From the NCBI GenBank assembly GCA_013334655.1, contig JAAXXD010000006.1:1-57549 (forward strand): a stretch of DNA of 57,549 bases, given 5' to 3'. The translations under genes were made by a program, and so were the position numbers. The notes under the pieces were generated by a model. The model saw only the letters and a program-made list of their open reading frames with translations, was not told the origin of the DNA and made no database searches. Source of the stretch: Chlorobaculum sp. GTDB taxonomy: Bacteria; Bacteroidota; Chlorobiia; Chlorobiales; Chlorobiaceae. Numbering within the stretch: the first letter of the stretch is position 1; each line of letters begins with the position of its first letter. Shown here one piece after another: positions 24,119 through 32,710 of this stretch.

Positions 24119-26080
24119 TCACCGATAGACGACGAAACCTCCGGGCGGCACGGTGATCCGCACCGACGAGCCGCACACCGCGCTGACCTCCGTTTCAGCG
24201 CCCTCCTGATCCGGCGACGACGAAAAGACGCAGTGCATCACTTTACCGGGCGGATTGAGGTGGTGATCGATCACCGCCCAGACCACCAACTCCTTTTCGA
24301 GACTTGTGTTGATGGCGCAGAGGCACTCCGTTTCGGCGAAGATGCGCGACCACGCCACTACCCATCGCAGCTCGCCGTTCATCGGCTGGGGATAGAAAAA
24401 ATCACCCTCCTTGCCGGTCGCCGAAACCTGCCGCAGATACTGCCGTCCACGGCGCAGGGTGATCTCTCTCTTCCGCAACTCCGCAAGCCTGCCCACGAAG
24501 CGATACACCTCGTGCTCTTCGTTGAAGAAATGTCGCCCCTTGCTTTGCAGCGAGCCAAACGGCCCACCGAACATGCACTCGCGCAGAAACACGTCGCCCC
24601 ACGAATGGTCGTCACTCCGCGGATCGGCCCCGTTGAACGCCTGCTCGGTGCCGTAGTAGATGCAACTGATCCCCTCGGTGGCGAGATTCAGCCCCAGCGC
24701 GGCCTTGAGCAGCCTCCAGCTCTCCGGTGAGTCGCCGCAGAAGCGGTACTTGCGCTGCTCGCCGACCTGATCGTGATCGTCGATCATGGTGACGATGTGC
24801 TTCGAGTACCATTGATGGCTGTTCTTGCCATCGAGCAAACTGTTGCGGAACAGGTCGAAATAGCCCTCCTGATCATCGGTTTCCGGATTGCCGGGACTGC
24901 GCCATCCCTTGACGAGGAATTCGAGCTTGTCCGGCAGATCTCCGATGCCGAGAGCCGCGTCAAGACCGGTGACGCTGAGCGTCTGGATAGCATTGGCACG
25001 CCCACCGGTAATCTCGCCAATGACGGGAAAATGTTCCTTTCCAAGGCTCTGAGCAAACTCGTGAATCGCCGTTGCGAAATAGCGTACCGCACCTGGCTCC
25101 ATGTGCTTGACCGTATCGAGCCGGAAGCCGTCGATGTCCGCCCACGCCATCCAGAAACGGTAGACCTTGATGAGATGATCGAGCGTCGGAGATGGACGAA
25201 ACTCCCTGATCCGCCGCTCCAGATCCCAGCACAGGGCAGGGTCTTCAAGTCCATATCCGAGATGAATATCCTTCAGGGAGCAGAAATCGCCTTCGAGATA
25301 TTCAGGCCAGGCATCCCAGTCCCTGATCTCGCCCTTCAGCGTCCAGGTGGTCTCACACTGGAACTCAACCGGCCAGATCGCCCCGTCGGGCCAGATTTCC
25401 GGCTGACCATCACCGCCTGCGCCGCCGAAAGGAATGCTGCCATGATCGCCCTGCTTTGTTCTGTAACCGCAAACCGGCCACTGCCACCCATCGTGGTAGA
25501 AATACGGCTGGTTATCCTGATAGGAAAATACGTCACCGGCGTGATTGAGGATGATGTCGAGGATCACCCTGATACCGAGGCGGTGCGCCTCCGACACGAA
25601 CTCGCGTAACTGTTCTCGCGTGCCGAAGCGGGGATCGACATCGAGGAAGTTCTGGATCCCGTAACCGTGGTAGGAGTCGCTCTCCGCCACCTGTTTGAAG
25701 ACCGGGCTTACCCAGATCGCCGACACGCCGAGCCGCTTCAGGTAGCCGAGCTTGTCCTGCATCCCTGCGATGGTGCCGCCGCACCACCCTCTGCCCGCTT
25801 CGAACCATTTTTGCCACTCGGCGTTGTTGGCGTCGGCTTCGATGCTGAAGAGCGGCGTCGTGCGAGCCTTGTCCGCCGGGACCGGCTTGCCGTCGAGATC
25901 ATTGAAGCCGCCGTGCTCCCTGCCGTCCGAAAAACGGTCGAGCATGAGAAAATAGAGTACTTCATCCTCCCAGGTAGCAGGGGAGGGGAAATAGCTCTTG
26001 CCAGCGGTCAAATCGGCCAGCCTGATCTCGACGAGGCTGCGTTCGACCGGCGAAGCTGCGGGAGAAGGATTGGATGCCAT
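24119..26080 (-). CDS. GH13 alpha-amylase-family glycosidase
   Basis: Alpha-glucan-active enzyme with the (beta/alpha)8 barrel. Conserved regions are in order: VILDIILNHAGD (about 173-184), DGFRLDTVKH with nucleophile D322, PVIGEITGG with acid/base E356, and MIDDHDQV with the third Asp (D437). The N-terminal block LYFLMLDRFSDGREHGGF is that of alpha-amylases. At 653 residues it has a longer C-terminal part with a beta domain. No signal peptide is seen, so it probably acts in the cytoplasm, where it would degrade or remodel stored glycogen. The exact specificity is not clear. It has its own terminator and stands alone. Confidence 0.9.
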   Translation of the reverse strand: MASNPSPAASPVERSLVEIRLADLTAGKSYFPSPATWEDEVLYFLMLDRFSDGREHGGFNDLDGKPVPADKARTTPLFSIEADANNAEWQKWFEAGRGWCGGTIAGMQDKLGYLKRLGVSAIWVSPVFKQVAESDSYHGYGIQNFLDVDPRFGTREQLREFVSEAHRLGIRVILDIILNHAGDVFSYQDNQPYFYHDGWQWPVCGYRTKQGDHGSIPFGGAGGDGQPEIWPDGAIWPVEFQCETTWTLKGEIRDWDAWPEYLEGDFCSLKDIHLGYGLEDPALCWDLERRIREFRPSPTLDHLIKVYRFWMAWADIDGFRLDTVKHMEPGAVRYFATAIHEFAQSLGKEHFPVIGEITGGRANAIQTLSVTGLDAALGIGDLPDKLEFLVKGWRSPGNPETDDQEGYFDLFRNSLLDGKNSHQWYSKHIVTMIDDHDQVGEQRKYRFCGDSPESWRLLKAALGLNLATEGISCIYYGTEQAFNGADPRSDDHSWGDVFLRECMFGGPFGSLQSKGRHFFNEEHEVYRFVGRLAELRKREITLRRGRQYLRQVSATGKEGDFFYPQPMNGELRWVVAWSRIFAETECLCAINTSLEKELVVWAVIDHHLNPPGKVMHCVFSSSPDQEGAETEVSAVCGSSVRITVPPGGFVVYR

Positions 26081-26217
26081 GAATGGTCAGGATTTGCGTT
26101 ATGAAAATGAGTGCGCCAAAGGGCGAACAGAAATAATTCGTGAAAAATATACGAAATAATGAGGTATTACCGACAAAGGGATCGGCACTATTCTGTTGTT
26201 GAAATGAAAAAATGCAG

Positions 26218-26256
26218 AGAAAATCGCAAGCCACGCCGCTTGCAGGCGACGTGGCT
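26218..26256 (-). terminator. Possible terminator of tpx
   Basis: On the minus strand an 11-base stem formed by AGCCACGTCGC and GCGGCGTGGCT follows the tpx stop by about 25 bases, ending in TGCGATTTTC. The short T-run makes it a weaker intrinsic terminator. Confidence 0.5.
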
Positions 26257-26281
26257 CCGGGGTGGGACGTGTCGGAGAGGA

Positions 26282-26782
26282 TCAGGCGAGCACCGCGAGC
26301 GCTTTGTCGTAATCAGGCTCCTGGACGATCTCCGGTACCTGCTCGGTGTAGAGCACCTTGCCGGAGGCGTCGGCGACGATCACCGCACGGGCGAGCAAGC
26401 CTTTCAGCGCACCATCGGTGATGGTGAGGCCGTAGTCGCTGCCGAATTCCGGCGAGCGGAACGACGAGAGAGATACCACGTTTTCGAGCCCCTCGGTGGT
26501 GCAGAAGCGGCCTTGCGCGAACGGCAGATCGGCGGAGATGCAGAGCACTGTCGTATCTCCCCGTTCGCCAGCCTCCTTGTTGAAACGCCTGACCGAGGCC
26601 GCGCAGACCCCCGTGTCGAGACTCGGAAAGATATTCAGCACCAGCTTTTTGCCCGCGAAATCGGCAGGCGAAACCTCCGAAAGATCGCTTTTGACGAGGC
26701 AGAACGCCGGAAGCTCACTGCCAACCTCCGGAAGCTCACCAGCAGTGTGAATGGAATTTCCCTTGAGCGTGATGGTTGCCAT
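26282..26782 (-). CDS. tpx: Thiol peroxidase (Tpx)
   Basis: Atypical two-cysteine peroxiredoxin that reduces lipid and hydrogen peroxides with thioredoxin-type donors. The peroxidatic Cys60 is in [16 protein letters not shown], and the resolving Cys94 is in [10 protein letters not shown], the spacing of Tpx. C-terminal [16 protein letters not shown] is typical. Its 166 residues are normal. It has no export signal. Oxidative defence fits an obligate anaerobe that meets oxygen. Confidence 0.97.
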   Translation of the reverse strand: MATITLKGNSIHTAGELPEVGSELPAFCLVKSDLSEVSPADFAGKKLVLNIFPSLDTGVCAASVRRFNKEAGERGDTTVLCISADLPFAQGRFCTTEGLENVVSLSSFRSPEFGSDYGLTITDGALKGLLARAVIVADASGKVLYTEQVPEIVQEPDYDKALAVLA

Positions 26783-26956
26783 GATGGATACAAATTGAGT
26801 AGTTATTTGAAGCTCTCAGAAGCACTTACACCATAAACCGGTGCTTCGGGCGATCAGTTCCGCGTAAAGAAAAGAATAGGTCTTATAAGTTTTAAAGGTC
26901 GGGTAAGTCGGATAGGAAAGAAGAACAGGACTGATTCTGCCCCAGCCTTTTTCAAT

Positions 26957-27748
26957 TCATAATTCACTCGCCGGTGCCGGCAAGTAGTAGCCGTTGCGTT
27001 CGATCAGCTCGACGCTGCAATCGAACAGGTCGGAAACGTTTGACGAGGTCAGAATAGCCTCCTTGTCGCCGTTCGCCACGACGCGCCCCTTCCGCAGGAA
27101 GATGACTCTCGTGATCTCCGGAGGGATTTCGTGGATGTGATGCGTGACGAGAATGAGCTGCGTTCCTCGCTGCATAAGCTTGCGCGCCGTATCGAGGTAG
27201 AGGAACGAAGCTGACAGATCGAGGCCGCTGGTCGGCTCGTCGAGCAGGAGCGACTCTGGCTCGTGCACCAACGCACGCCCGAGCAGGAAACGGCGCTGCT
27301 GGCCGGTGGACATTCTGCCGAATGGCCGGTCGGCAAGCTCATCGACGCCGAGCTGCCGCATCAGCTCATCGGCTCGCTCGATCTCGGCGGCGCTGAAGAG
27401 CTGATGCGGCCAGGTGTCGATGCTCGAATAGTAGCCCGACAGAATCACGTCTCGCCCCAGCGCATGAGTGCCGTAATTCTGTTGCAGATCGTGCGAGACG
27501 ATGCCGAGCCGCGAGCGCAGCTCCTCGACATTCCACCGGTCGCGACCGTAGACGAGCATCCGGCTCTCTTCGGAGTGGACGGGATAGATTTCGCGCGAGA
27601 TCAGCTTGAGCAGCGTAGTCTTCCCCGACCCGTTCGGCCCGAGTATCGCCGTATTTTCCCCTGTGCGAATACTCAGGTCAAGCCCGTCAAACACCAGCGT
27701 CCCACCCCGGTACGCTCTGACATTGCTGAATTCAAAAACGTTACTCAC
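26957..27748 (-). CDS. Stand-alone ABC transporter ATPase, YlmA/ModF-like
   Basis: A nucleotide-binding subunit of 263 residues. Walker A is GPNGSGKTT (37-45), the signature is MSTGQQRRF (146-154; Thr in place of the first Gly of LSGGQ) and Walker B is LLLDEPTSGLD. The His switch is in LVTHHIHEIPP. I chose GTG at 27748 (after CAGGTG); the longer open frame to 27835 lacks family similarity. No permease gene is adjacent, so its partner is unknown. The close Walker and His-loop features place it with the YlmA/ModF branch of ATPases. Confidence 0.87.
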   Translation of the reverse strand: MSNVFEFSNVRAYRGGTLVFDGLDLSIRTGENTAILGPNGSGKTTLLKLISREIYPVHSEESRMLVYGRDRWNVEELRSRLGIVSHDLQQNYGTHALGRDVILSGYYSSIDTWPHQLFSAAEIERADELMRQLGVDELADRPFGRMSTGQQRRFLLGRALVHEPESLLLDEPTSGLDLSASFLYLDTARKLMQRGTQLILVTHHIHEIPPEITRVIFLRKGRVVANGDKEAILTSSNVSDLFDCSVELIERNGYYLPAPASEL

Positions 27749-28081
27749 CACCTGAAACTTTTTTCTGTTCCGATGCCATCTTCCCGACGACCGCTGTGCG
27801 ACGACCGTCAAACCGCACGACAAATTACAGCACATTCATCAGATTTTCAATCAGAAACGGATTGTGTTGCTTCAAAACGAATCACCGCGCAAACTATACT
27901 CCGCCTCGATGCGCATCGCCCTCGGCGACGGCGGGAAGAAAGATGACGGGGCGAATCAAAAGGCGGGGATATAACGACACCGGAGTTATTCCTTTAGCTC
28001 ACTGCCAAATGAAAAGACATACATTCTCTCCACGGTTTGCAATAACTTGAAAAGTATATCAAACACAAGCCTTCGAGTGCG

Positions 28082-28807
28082 TCACTCATTTGGCTCAGGC
28101 ATTTTTTCCGACAGCTTTTTGATTGTTTCTTTCGAAATATCGTTCACTCCTGCCCGGCGAGCAGCATGAACAATATCCCAGGCTCTGCGATAATTTTTAC
28201 TTATCATAGAATTCATCAGCCAGAGATGGTAACCATCGGCAAACTTCGGATTTTCATGAGATAATTTTTCGTAAAAGCCATCAGCTTTTTTAGTGTACAC
28301 CGGAGCTTTCAAACTGTCGAGAAGAGCTGCAAATGAATAGGCTCTCCCCGTATCATAGTAGAGGCCCTGCTTGACGTCTTTAAGGCTTGGCCTTTCTTTA
28401 TTTGACTGCAAAAGAGCAAGACTTTTATCAAAAAAATCGAGAGATTCTTGAGGATTTACGAAATTGTACGTGACTTTTCCGAACCCCCAGTATGCTAAAA
28501 AACATTCCGGATCAAGAAGCCACGACTGATTGAAACGCTTCATGGCGGTATCCTTGTCACCATCACCCAACGCTTTCATCCCTATAGCCCAGAATCCAAC
28601 CGCCGCAGAATCACGAGAAACACCGTTAGTGGTGACCTTCGAAATAAATTCCTCATCAGCTTTTTTCTGATCAGCAGTTTTAATCACCGATGGAGCGCCG
28701 TACATAGGCAGCAGATTGATCGGTATCTGATCTGCATAGACAACCTCTGGCAGACCGAGTGTCAGCAAAAGCGAAACCGCCACAAGAAAGATTCTGAATC
28801 TTGACAT
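28082..28807 (-). CDS. Secreted TPR-like protein, unknown function
   Basis: 241 residues with a signal peptide (IFLVAVSLLLTLGLPEVVYA), then tetratricopeptide-like helical repeats: FWAIGMKALGDGDKDTAMKR, CFLAYWGFGKVTYNF and GYHLWLMNSMISKNYRRA. It is probably periplasmic and a scaffold or cell-envelope protein. Base use is lower in GC than most neighbours. There is a gap of about 330 bases upstream, between this gene and the ABC ATPase, in which I see nothing else. Confidence 0.75.
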   Translation of the reverse strand: MSRFRIFLVAVSLLLTLGLPEVVYADQIPINLLPMYGAPSVIKTADQKKADEEFISKVTTNGVSRDSAAVGFWAIGMKALGDGDKDTAMKRFNQSWLLDPECFLAYWGFGKVTYNFVNPQESLDFFDKSLALLQSNKERPSLKDVKQGLYYDTGRAYSFAALLDSLKAPVYTKKADGFYEKLSHENPKFADGYHLWLMNSMISKNYRRAWDIVHAARRAGVNDISKETIKKLSEKMPEPNE

Positions 28808-28938
28808 GGAAAAAATGTGTGAATTTGGGAAGTCGGGTCTGTCACGAACTGCATCTGCAATATGTCATTTCAGCTCATAAATACAGCATTTTCCTTTCTG
28901 AACAAATGTTCTCTCGCTCTTTTCCAATTCATCATTTA

Positions 28939-29364
28939 TCATTCTCCTCCTTTTCCCTTCTTGCCTTTCAGCATATTCACCAACTCTGCGGTCAGTTGGG
29001 CCTGGCGTTCGAAGGCTTCGGCGAGGCGTTCCATGTCCGTCCGGCGGCTGTGTTCGGTTTCGGCGTCGAAGAGGATCGGCTTCTGGAAGCCTTCCGACAG
29101 CTTGAAGATGTGCAGGCAGATGCGGATGAGGATGATGCAGGCGACTGGCAGGAGATATTCGCCGAAGATGACTGGCATCTGCTGGTAGTGATCGAAAATC
29201 GCGCTCCAGTCGCCAATGGTGAGCTCGCTCCACGGGATGAAGAAGTAGATGTAGATCAGCGGATGGAAAATCATGAAAAAGCGCAGGATTCTTGACAGGC
29301 ACCTGCCCGCCGGATCGCTTTCGAATTTGGAGAGCAGCCACGGAAAGTGACCGACCAGCATCAT
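28939..29364 (-). CDS. Membrane protein with coiled-coil tail, probably truncated at the N terminus
   Basis: 141 residues with two hydrophobic helices (RFFMIFHPLIYIYFFIPW, LPVACIILIRICLHIF) and a charged C-terminal helix (MERLAEAFERQAQLTAELVN). In frame, coding-like sequence (RTRWLIARRAMMLVGHF) continues upstream of the ATG at 29364 until a stop, and then runs into the start of a TIR-type gene in another frame. That suggests the original N terminus is lost. Function unknown; it may still be translated. Confidence 0.6.
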   Translation of the reverse strand: MMLVGHFPWLLSKFESDPAGRCLSRILRFFMIFHPLIYIYFFIPWSELTIGDWSAIFDHYQQMPVIFGEYLLPVACIILIRICLHIFKLSEGFQKPILFDAETEHSRRTDMERLAEAFERQAQLTAELVNMLKGKKGKGGE

Positions 29365-29386
29365 CGCGCGGCGGGCGATCAGCCAC

Positions 29387-29440
29387 CTTGTCCTTGGTGC
29401 TGTGGCTCAGGTATACGTCATATGAAAAATGCTCGCTCAT
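29387..29440 (-). pseudogene. Start codon and first 18 codons of a TIR-domain protein
   Basis: The minus strand reads ATG then MSEHFSYDVYLSHSTKDK, which is the canonical first strand and box 1 of bacterial TIR-domain proteins (YDVFLSHS). After Lys18 the frame runs into sequence that codes, in the next frame, for the membrane protein at 28939-29364, so the rest of the TIR domain is missing. It looks like a deletion that fused a TIR gene start to a truncated neighbour. Confidence 0.6.
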
Positions 29441-29509
29441 ATTCAGTCGCCCTTCAGCGTATGACGTGATTAGAAAAAATTCAATAATCGCTCACAAAAA
29501 TCTCCCCCA

Positions 29510-30163
29510 TCACCACTCCGCCGAGTGAAGTCCGACGATCTCTTTGTACGCTATCGCGGCGGCGCAGGAGGTTACGGGGATGGTGACCAGCAGGCCGAGG
29601 CCGAGGGCAAGCATTCCGAGCAGATTGACGAGGAACAGCACCAGCGCGAAGACGAAAAAGGCGAACCAGTTTTTCGTGACGATTTTGCGGCTGGTCTCCA
29701 TCGCCTGCCAGAACTCCATGTGGTGGTCGATGATGAGAAAGGTCGTCAGCATATAGCCGACGGCAAGGTAGATGCCGGGAATGATGAGCAGCAACCCGAC
29801 GCTAACAATGAGGCCGCTTGCCAGACTGGCGAGAAACAGCGGCAGGAAGTAATTGAAGCCCTTGAAAAAATCGCCGAACTCGAAGGGTTGACCGCTGATG
29901 ATTTTAAACGCCGTGATGCTGTAGCCTGCATAAAGCGGCGCGGCCACGGCAGAGAAGAGCAGCGAGCCGAAAATCTCCATTCTTGTGCTCACTAACGAAA
30001 TTGCAAACATGATAAGGGTAAATCCGACGAACTCCCCGACGTGCTCCTTGAACATATCCCATCCCTTCTGCACATACTCGGATGCGTTGACCTGATAGCC
30101 TTGCTCGATCAGCTTTTCAAACTGTGCCGGATCGACTTTCTGTCCGAAATCAAATGATGCCAT
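29510..30163 (-). CDS. Multi-pass membrane protein (DUF975-like)
   Basis: 217 residues with about five hydrophobic helices (for example FVGFTLIMFAISLVS, LFLASLASGLIVSVGLLLII and FFVFALVLFLVNLLGMLA). A strong site (GGAGG, six bases before ATG at 30163) sets the start over the longer frame. The C terminus AIAYKEIVGLHSAEW matches that of the gene at 36819-37649 (VAYREIFGLEGSDW), so the two are paralogues. Related proteins act in membrane-linked regulation or transport, but the function is unknown. Confidence 0.75.
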   Translation of the reverse strand: MASFDFGQKVDPAQFEKLIEQGYQVNASEYVQKGWDMFKEHVGEFVGFTLIMFAISLVSTRMEIFGSLLFSAVAAPLYAGYSITAFKIISGQPFEFGDFFKGFNYFLPLFLASLASGLIVSVGLLLIIPGIYLAVGYMLTTFLIIDHHMEFWQAMETSRKIVTKNWFAFFVFALVLFLVNLLGMLALGLGLLVTIPVTSCAAAIAYKEIVGLHSAEW

Positions 30164-30289
30164 GATATCCTCCAAAGGTTGTTGTTAACACCGTTCGATG
30201 ACTGCAATCAAGAAGCAAAAAAAACAGATGATGACCCTTGTGCAGGTTATAACCGGAAAATGTTCTGTCAATGGGAAATTTATAATTAA

Positions 30290-30430
30290 ATGACGAAAGC
30301 GCAAAGTATTATCGAGAGTTGAGTCATCCGATTCAATCGATGGATCCTGACAGCGACGGCTCTGGCAGTAGGACTTGTAAACGGCGTGAGCCATTGGTTT
30401 CTGCCTATTCTCTCTATCAGGCAGGCATGA
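30290..30430 (+). pseudogene. Possible remnant reading frame upstream of the permease
   Basis: The spacer 30164-30535 has one coherent-looking stretch: MTKAQSIIES, stop, then VIRFNRWILTATALAVGLVN and GVSHWFLPILSIRQA, stop. The second part reads like a transmembrane helix start of a lost protein. With two stops in 47 codons it cannot code as it stands. Low confidence. Confidence 0.25.
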
Positions 30431-30535
30431 GCCGAATCGCCGGGAGCTATTGCACTCAAAGGGTTCCGCTGTATATTGTGAGCGGCTCGCATTCGAGCAG
30501 TGCGGTCGTAACCTCTATGGATAAAACGGCATTCG

Positions 30536-31849
30536 ATGAAAATTCTCGATCGATACATTCTCAAAGAGCATCTCGGTACGTTCTTTTTCGCGTTTGTGAC
30601 GATCATGTTCGTGTTTATCCTCTCCTTTCTCACCAAGTTTCTCGAACGGCTGATCGGCAAAGGACTCGATTTCCGCATCATCGCCGAGGTGGTGGCGTTG
30701 CAGTCGGCCTGGATGGTCGGACTGGCCGTGCCGATGGCGGCCTTGGTCGCGACGGTGATGGCTTTCAGCTCACTGACCAACAGCACCGAGCTGACCGTGA
30801 TGCGCTCCGGTGGCATTTCGATCTACCGGCTCGTCGCGCCGGTGCTGATCGCCGCGCTTGGCCTGTCGCTTCTGATGGAGCGCTTCAATAACGTCCTGAT
30901 GCCCGAGGCCAACTACAAAGCCAACGCCCTTTTTGCCGATATAACCCGCATGAAGCCCGGTCTCGGCATCGACAAGAACGCCTTCTCTGACGTCATCAAA
31001 GGCTACTCGATCATGGTGAAGGACATCGATAACTCGACCGGAGAGCTTCGCGATATCGTGCTCTACGATCGCGGACGCTCCAATGTACGCACGGTGATCA
31101 TGGCTGCGCGTGGACGCATCGAGTTTTCGTATGATTACCGCTATCTCATTCTGACGCTTGAAGATGGGCAGGTGCACGAGCTGACCATGCCACGGATGGA
31201 TCGCTATCGGAAAATGGTCTTCGCCAAAAATCGCTATGTTTTCGATGCGACCGGCTACGGATTCGAGCGCACCGAAGAAGAGAACCGGCGGCGCGGCGGC
31301 AAGGAGCTGTCGGCTGCCGATCTTCTGGCGATGGCCAGGGAGTTTCATCTGAAAAGCAATGTGGCGGAGCGCTCGATTGACAAGGGGATCGAGGAGTTGA
31401 GAACGCAAATCGCCACGATTCGCAATCGTCGTGACGCAACCGACGCCTTGCCGCCCGCCGTGACCGGACGCGCCATCGAGACGGTTGATGCGATGATTGA
31501 CAATCTGTCGGCCCGCGTCGGGCAGATGCAGGAGAACCGGGATTCGTTCAACGACTACATGGTCGAGTATCACAAGAAATATTCTCTCGCCTTCGCCTGC
31601 CTTGTCTTTGCTGTGGTCGGAGCGCCGCTCGGCGTCATGGCGCGGCGCGGGGGATTTGGCGCGGGCGCGGCGCTCTCGCTCTTCTTTTTCGTGCTCTACT
31701 GGGCGCTGATGATCGTCGGCGAGAAGATCGCCGACAGAGGCGTGCTTTTACCGGCCATCGCGGTCTGGCTGCCAAACCTCATCCTGACCGGCTCAGGTCT
31801 TTTCATGCTCAACCGCCTGAGTCACTCGATGAGTGGATCGGGTCGGTGA
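30536..31849 (+). CDS. LptF/LptG family LPS-export permease
   Basis: Inner-membrane permease of the LptB2FG ABC complex that moves lipopolysaccharide to the outer membrane. YjgP/YjgQ pattern: N-terminal DRYILKEHLGTFFFAFVTIM, three helices, ELTVMRSGGISIYRL (coupling helix), a long periplasmic beta-jellyroll region, and C-terminal helices (LAFACLVFAVVGAPLGVMAR, LPNLILTGSGLFMLN). The 437-residue length is typical. Whether it is F or G cannot be decided. No lptB is adjacent. Confidence 0.92.
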   Translation: MKILDRYILKEHLGTFFFAFVTIMFVFILSFLTKFLERLIGKGLDFRIIAEVVALQSAWMVGLAVPMAALVATVMAFSSLTNSTELTVMRSGGISIYRLVAPVLIAALGLSLLMERFNNVLMPEANYKANALFADITRMKPGLGIDKNAFSDVIKGYSIMVKDIDNSTGELRDIVLYDRGRSNVRTVIMAARGRIEFSYDYRYLILTLEDGQVHELTMPRMDRYRKMVFAKNRYVFDATGYGFERTEEENRRRGGKELSAADLLAMAREFHLKSNVAERSIDKGIEELRTQIATIRNRRDATDALPPAVTGRAIETVDAMIDNLSARVGQMQENRDSFNDYMVEYHKKYSLAFACLVFAVVGAPLGVMARRGGFGAGAALSLFFFVLYWALMIVGEKIADRGVLLPAIAVWLPNLILTGSGLFMLNRLSHSMSGSGR

Positions 31850-31897
31850 ACTGCATTTTGTCCATTTCTCTTTAGTTAACCTTTTGGTGTTTTGCCC

Positions 31898-32239
31898 ATG
31901 ATTAAGAAGTATTTGTATGGCGATAAAGATTCAGGTCCAGTCGTTTCGCCGTATGAACGGTTCGATACCGATGAACTGATTCTGCGTGACGAGCTGGCCA
32001 TCGACCGCACCCTGCTGGCAAATGAGCGCACTTTGCTCTCCTATCTGCGTTCCGGCGTGGCCATGATGATCACCGGGCTGACGATCATTCACTACGCCAA
32101 CAAGCCCTGGTTCATGTGGGCGGGCGTGGCGTGCATTCCTCTTGGCATCGTGACCGGCGCATTCGGCATCTGGCGATTCCGCAGAATGCAGAGAGCCATC
32201 TCACGCACGCTCCGGTGGACGCATAACGTCCAGGAGTGA
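31898..32239 (+). CDS. DUF202 family membrane protein (YidH-like)
   Basis: 113 residues from the ATG at 31898 (TTG at 31892 is the alternative). Family pattern LAIDRTLLANERTLLSYLRS is the N-terminal hallmark, followed by two transmembrane helices (GVAMMITGLTIIHYA, FMWAGVACIPLGIVTGAFGI) and a basic end. Function unknown; it is a widely conserved envelope protein. It converges with the thioesterase gene with stops touching (32239/32240). Confidence 0.88.
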   Translation: MIKKYLYGDKDSGPVVSPYERFDTDELILRDELAIDRTLLANERTLLSYLRSGVAMMITGLTIIHYANKPWFMWAGVACIPLGIVTGAFGIWRFRRMQRAISRTLRWTHNVQE

Positions 32240-32596
32240 TCAGATTGGAATCGCCTTTTTCCTGCCGTTTTCATCCACGCTGACGAAAGTTATCCGGGTG
32301 GTGAACACCAGCTCCTTGCAGCCGGAGCAAATCTCCTCCCGGGTGACATCCACGATATACTCCACTGATGTCGTGCCAACGCGGTTCTGCTTCGACTCGA
32401 AGCAGAGAATCGTGCCCTGCCGGATGCTTTTTTTGAATTTGATATTGTCCATGCCGACCGTGACGAAGTTACAGCCGGGATAGTCGAGCGTCACGGCGAT
32501 ATAGCTCACCTCGTCGATCCATTTGAGCAGATTGCCGCCAAAGAGGAAGCCGAAATGGTTCAGGTGTTCCGGCATGACGAGCTTGTGTGTTTCCAT
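32240..32596 (-). CDS. Hotdog-fold acyl-CoA thioesterase
   Basis: 118 residues of a 4HBT/YciA-like hotdog protein. [20 protein letters not shown] carries the active-site region (Asp in WIDE), followed by [19 protein letters not shown] and [15 protein letters not shown]. It likely hydrolyses acyl-CoAs in the cytoplasm; substrate unknown. Start [11 protein letters not shown] is normal for this group. No partner genes. Confidence 0.88.
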   Translation of the reverse strand: METHKLVMPEHLNHFGFLFGGNLLKWIDEVSYIAVTLDYPGCNFVTVGMDNIKFKKSIRQGTILCFESKQNRVGTTSVEYIVDVTREEICSGCKELVFTTRITFVSVDENGRKKAIPI

Positions 32597-32710
32597 AGTC
32601 GATTGTTTGGTAGTGAGTTAAAGCTTTTTTGAATAATAGGACTTATAGGATGGAAGATTGAAGAGTGATTCTTCTTTTTTAATTATCAATTATCAATTAT
32701 CAACTATCAA

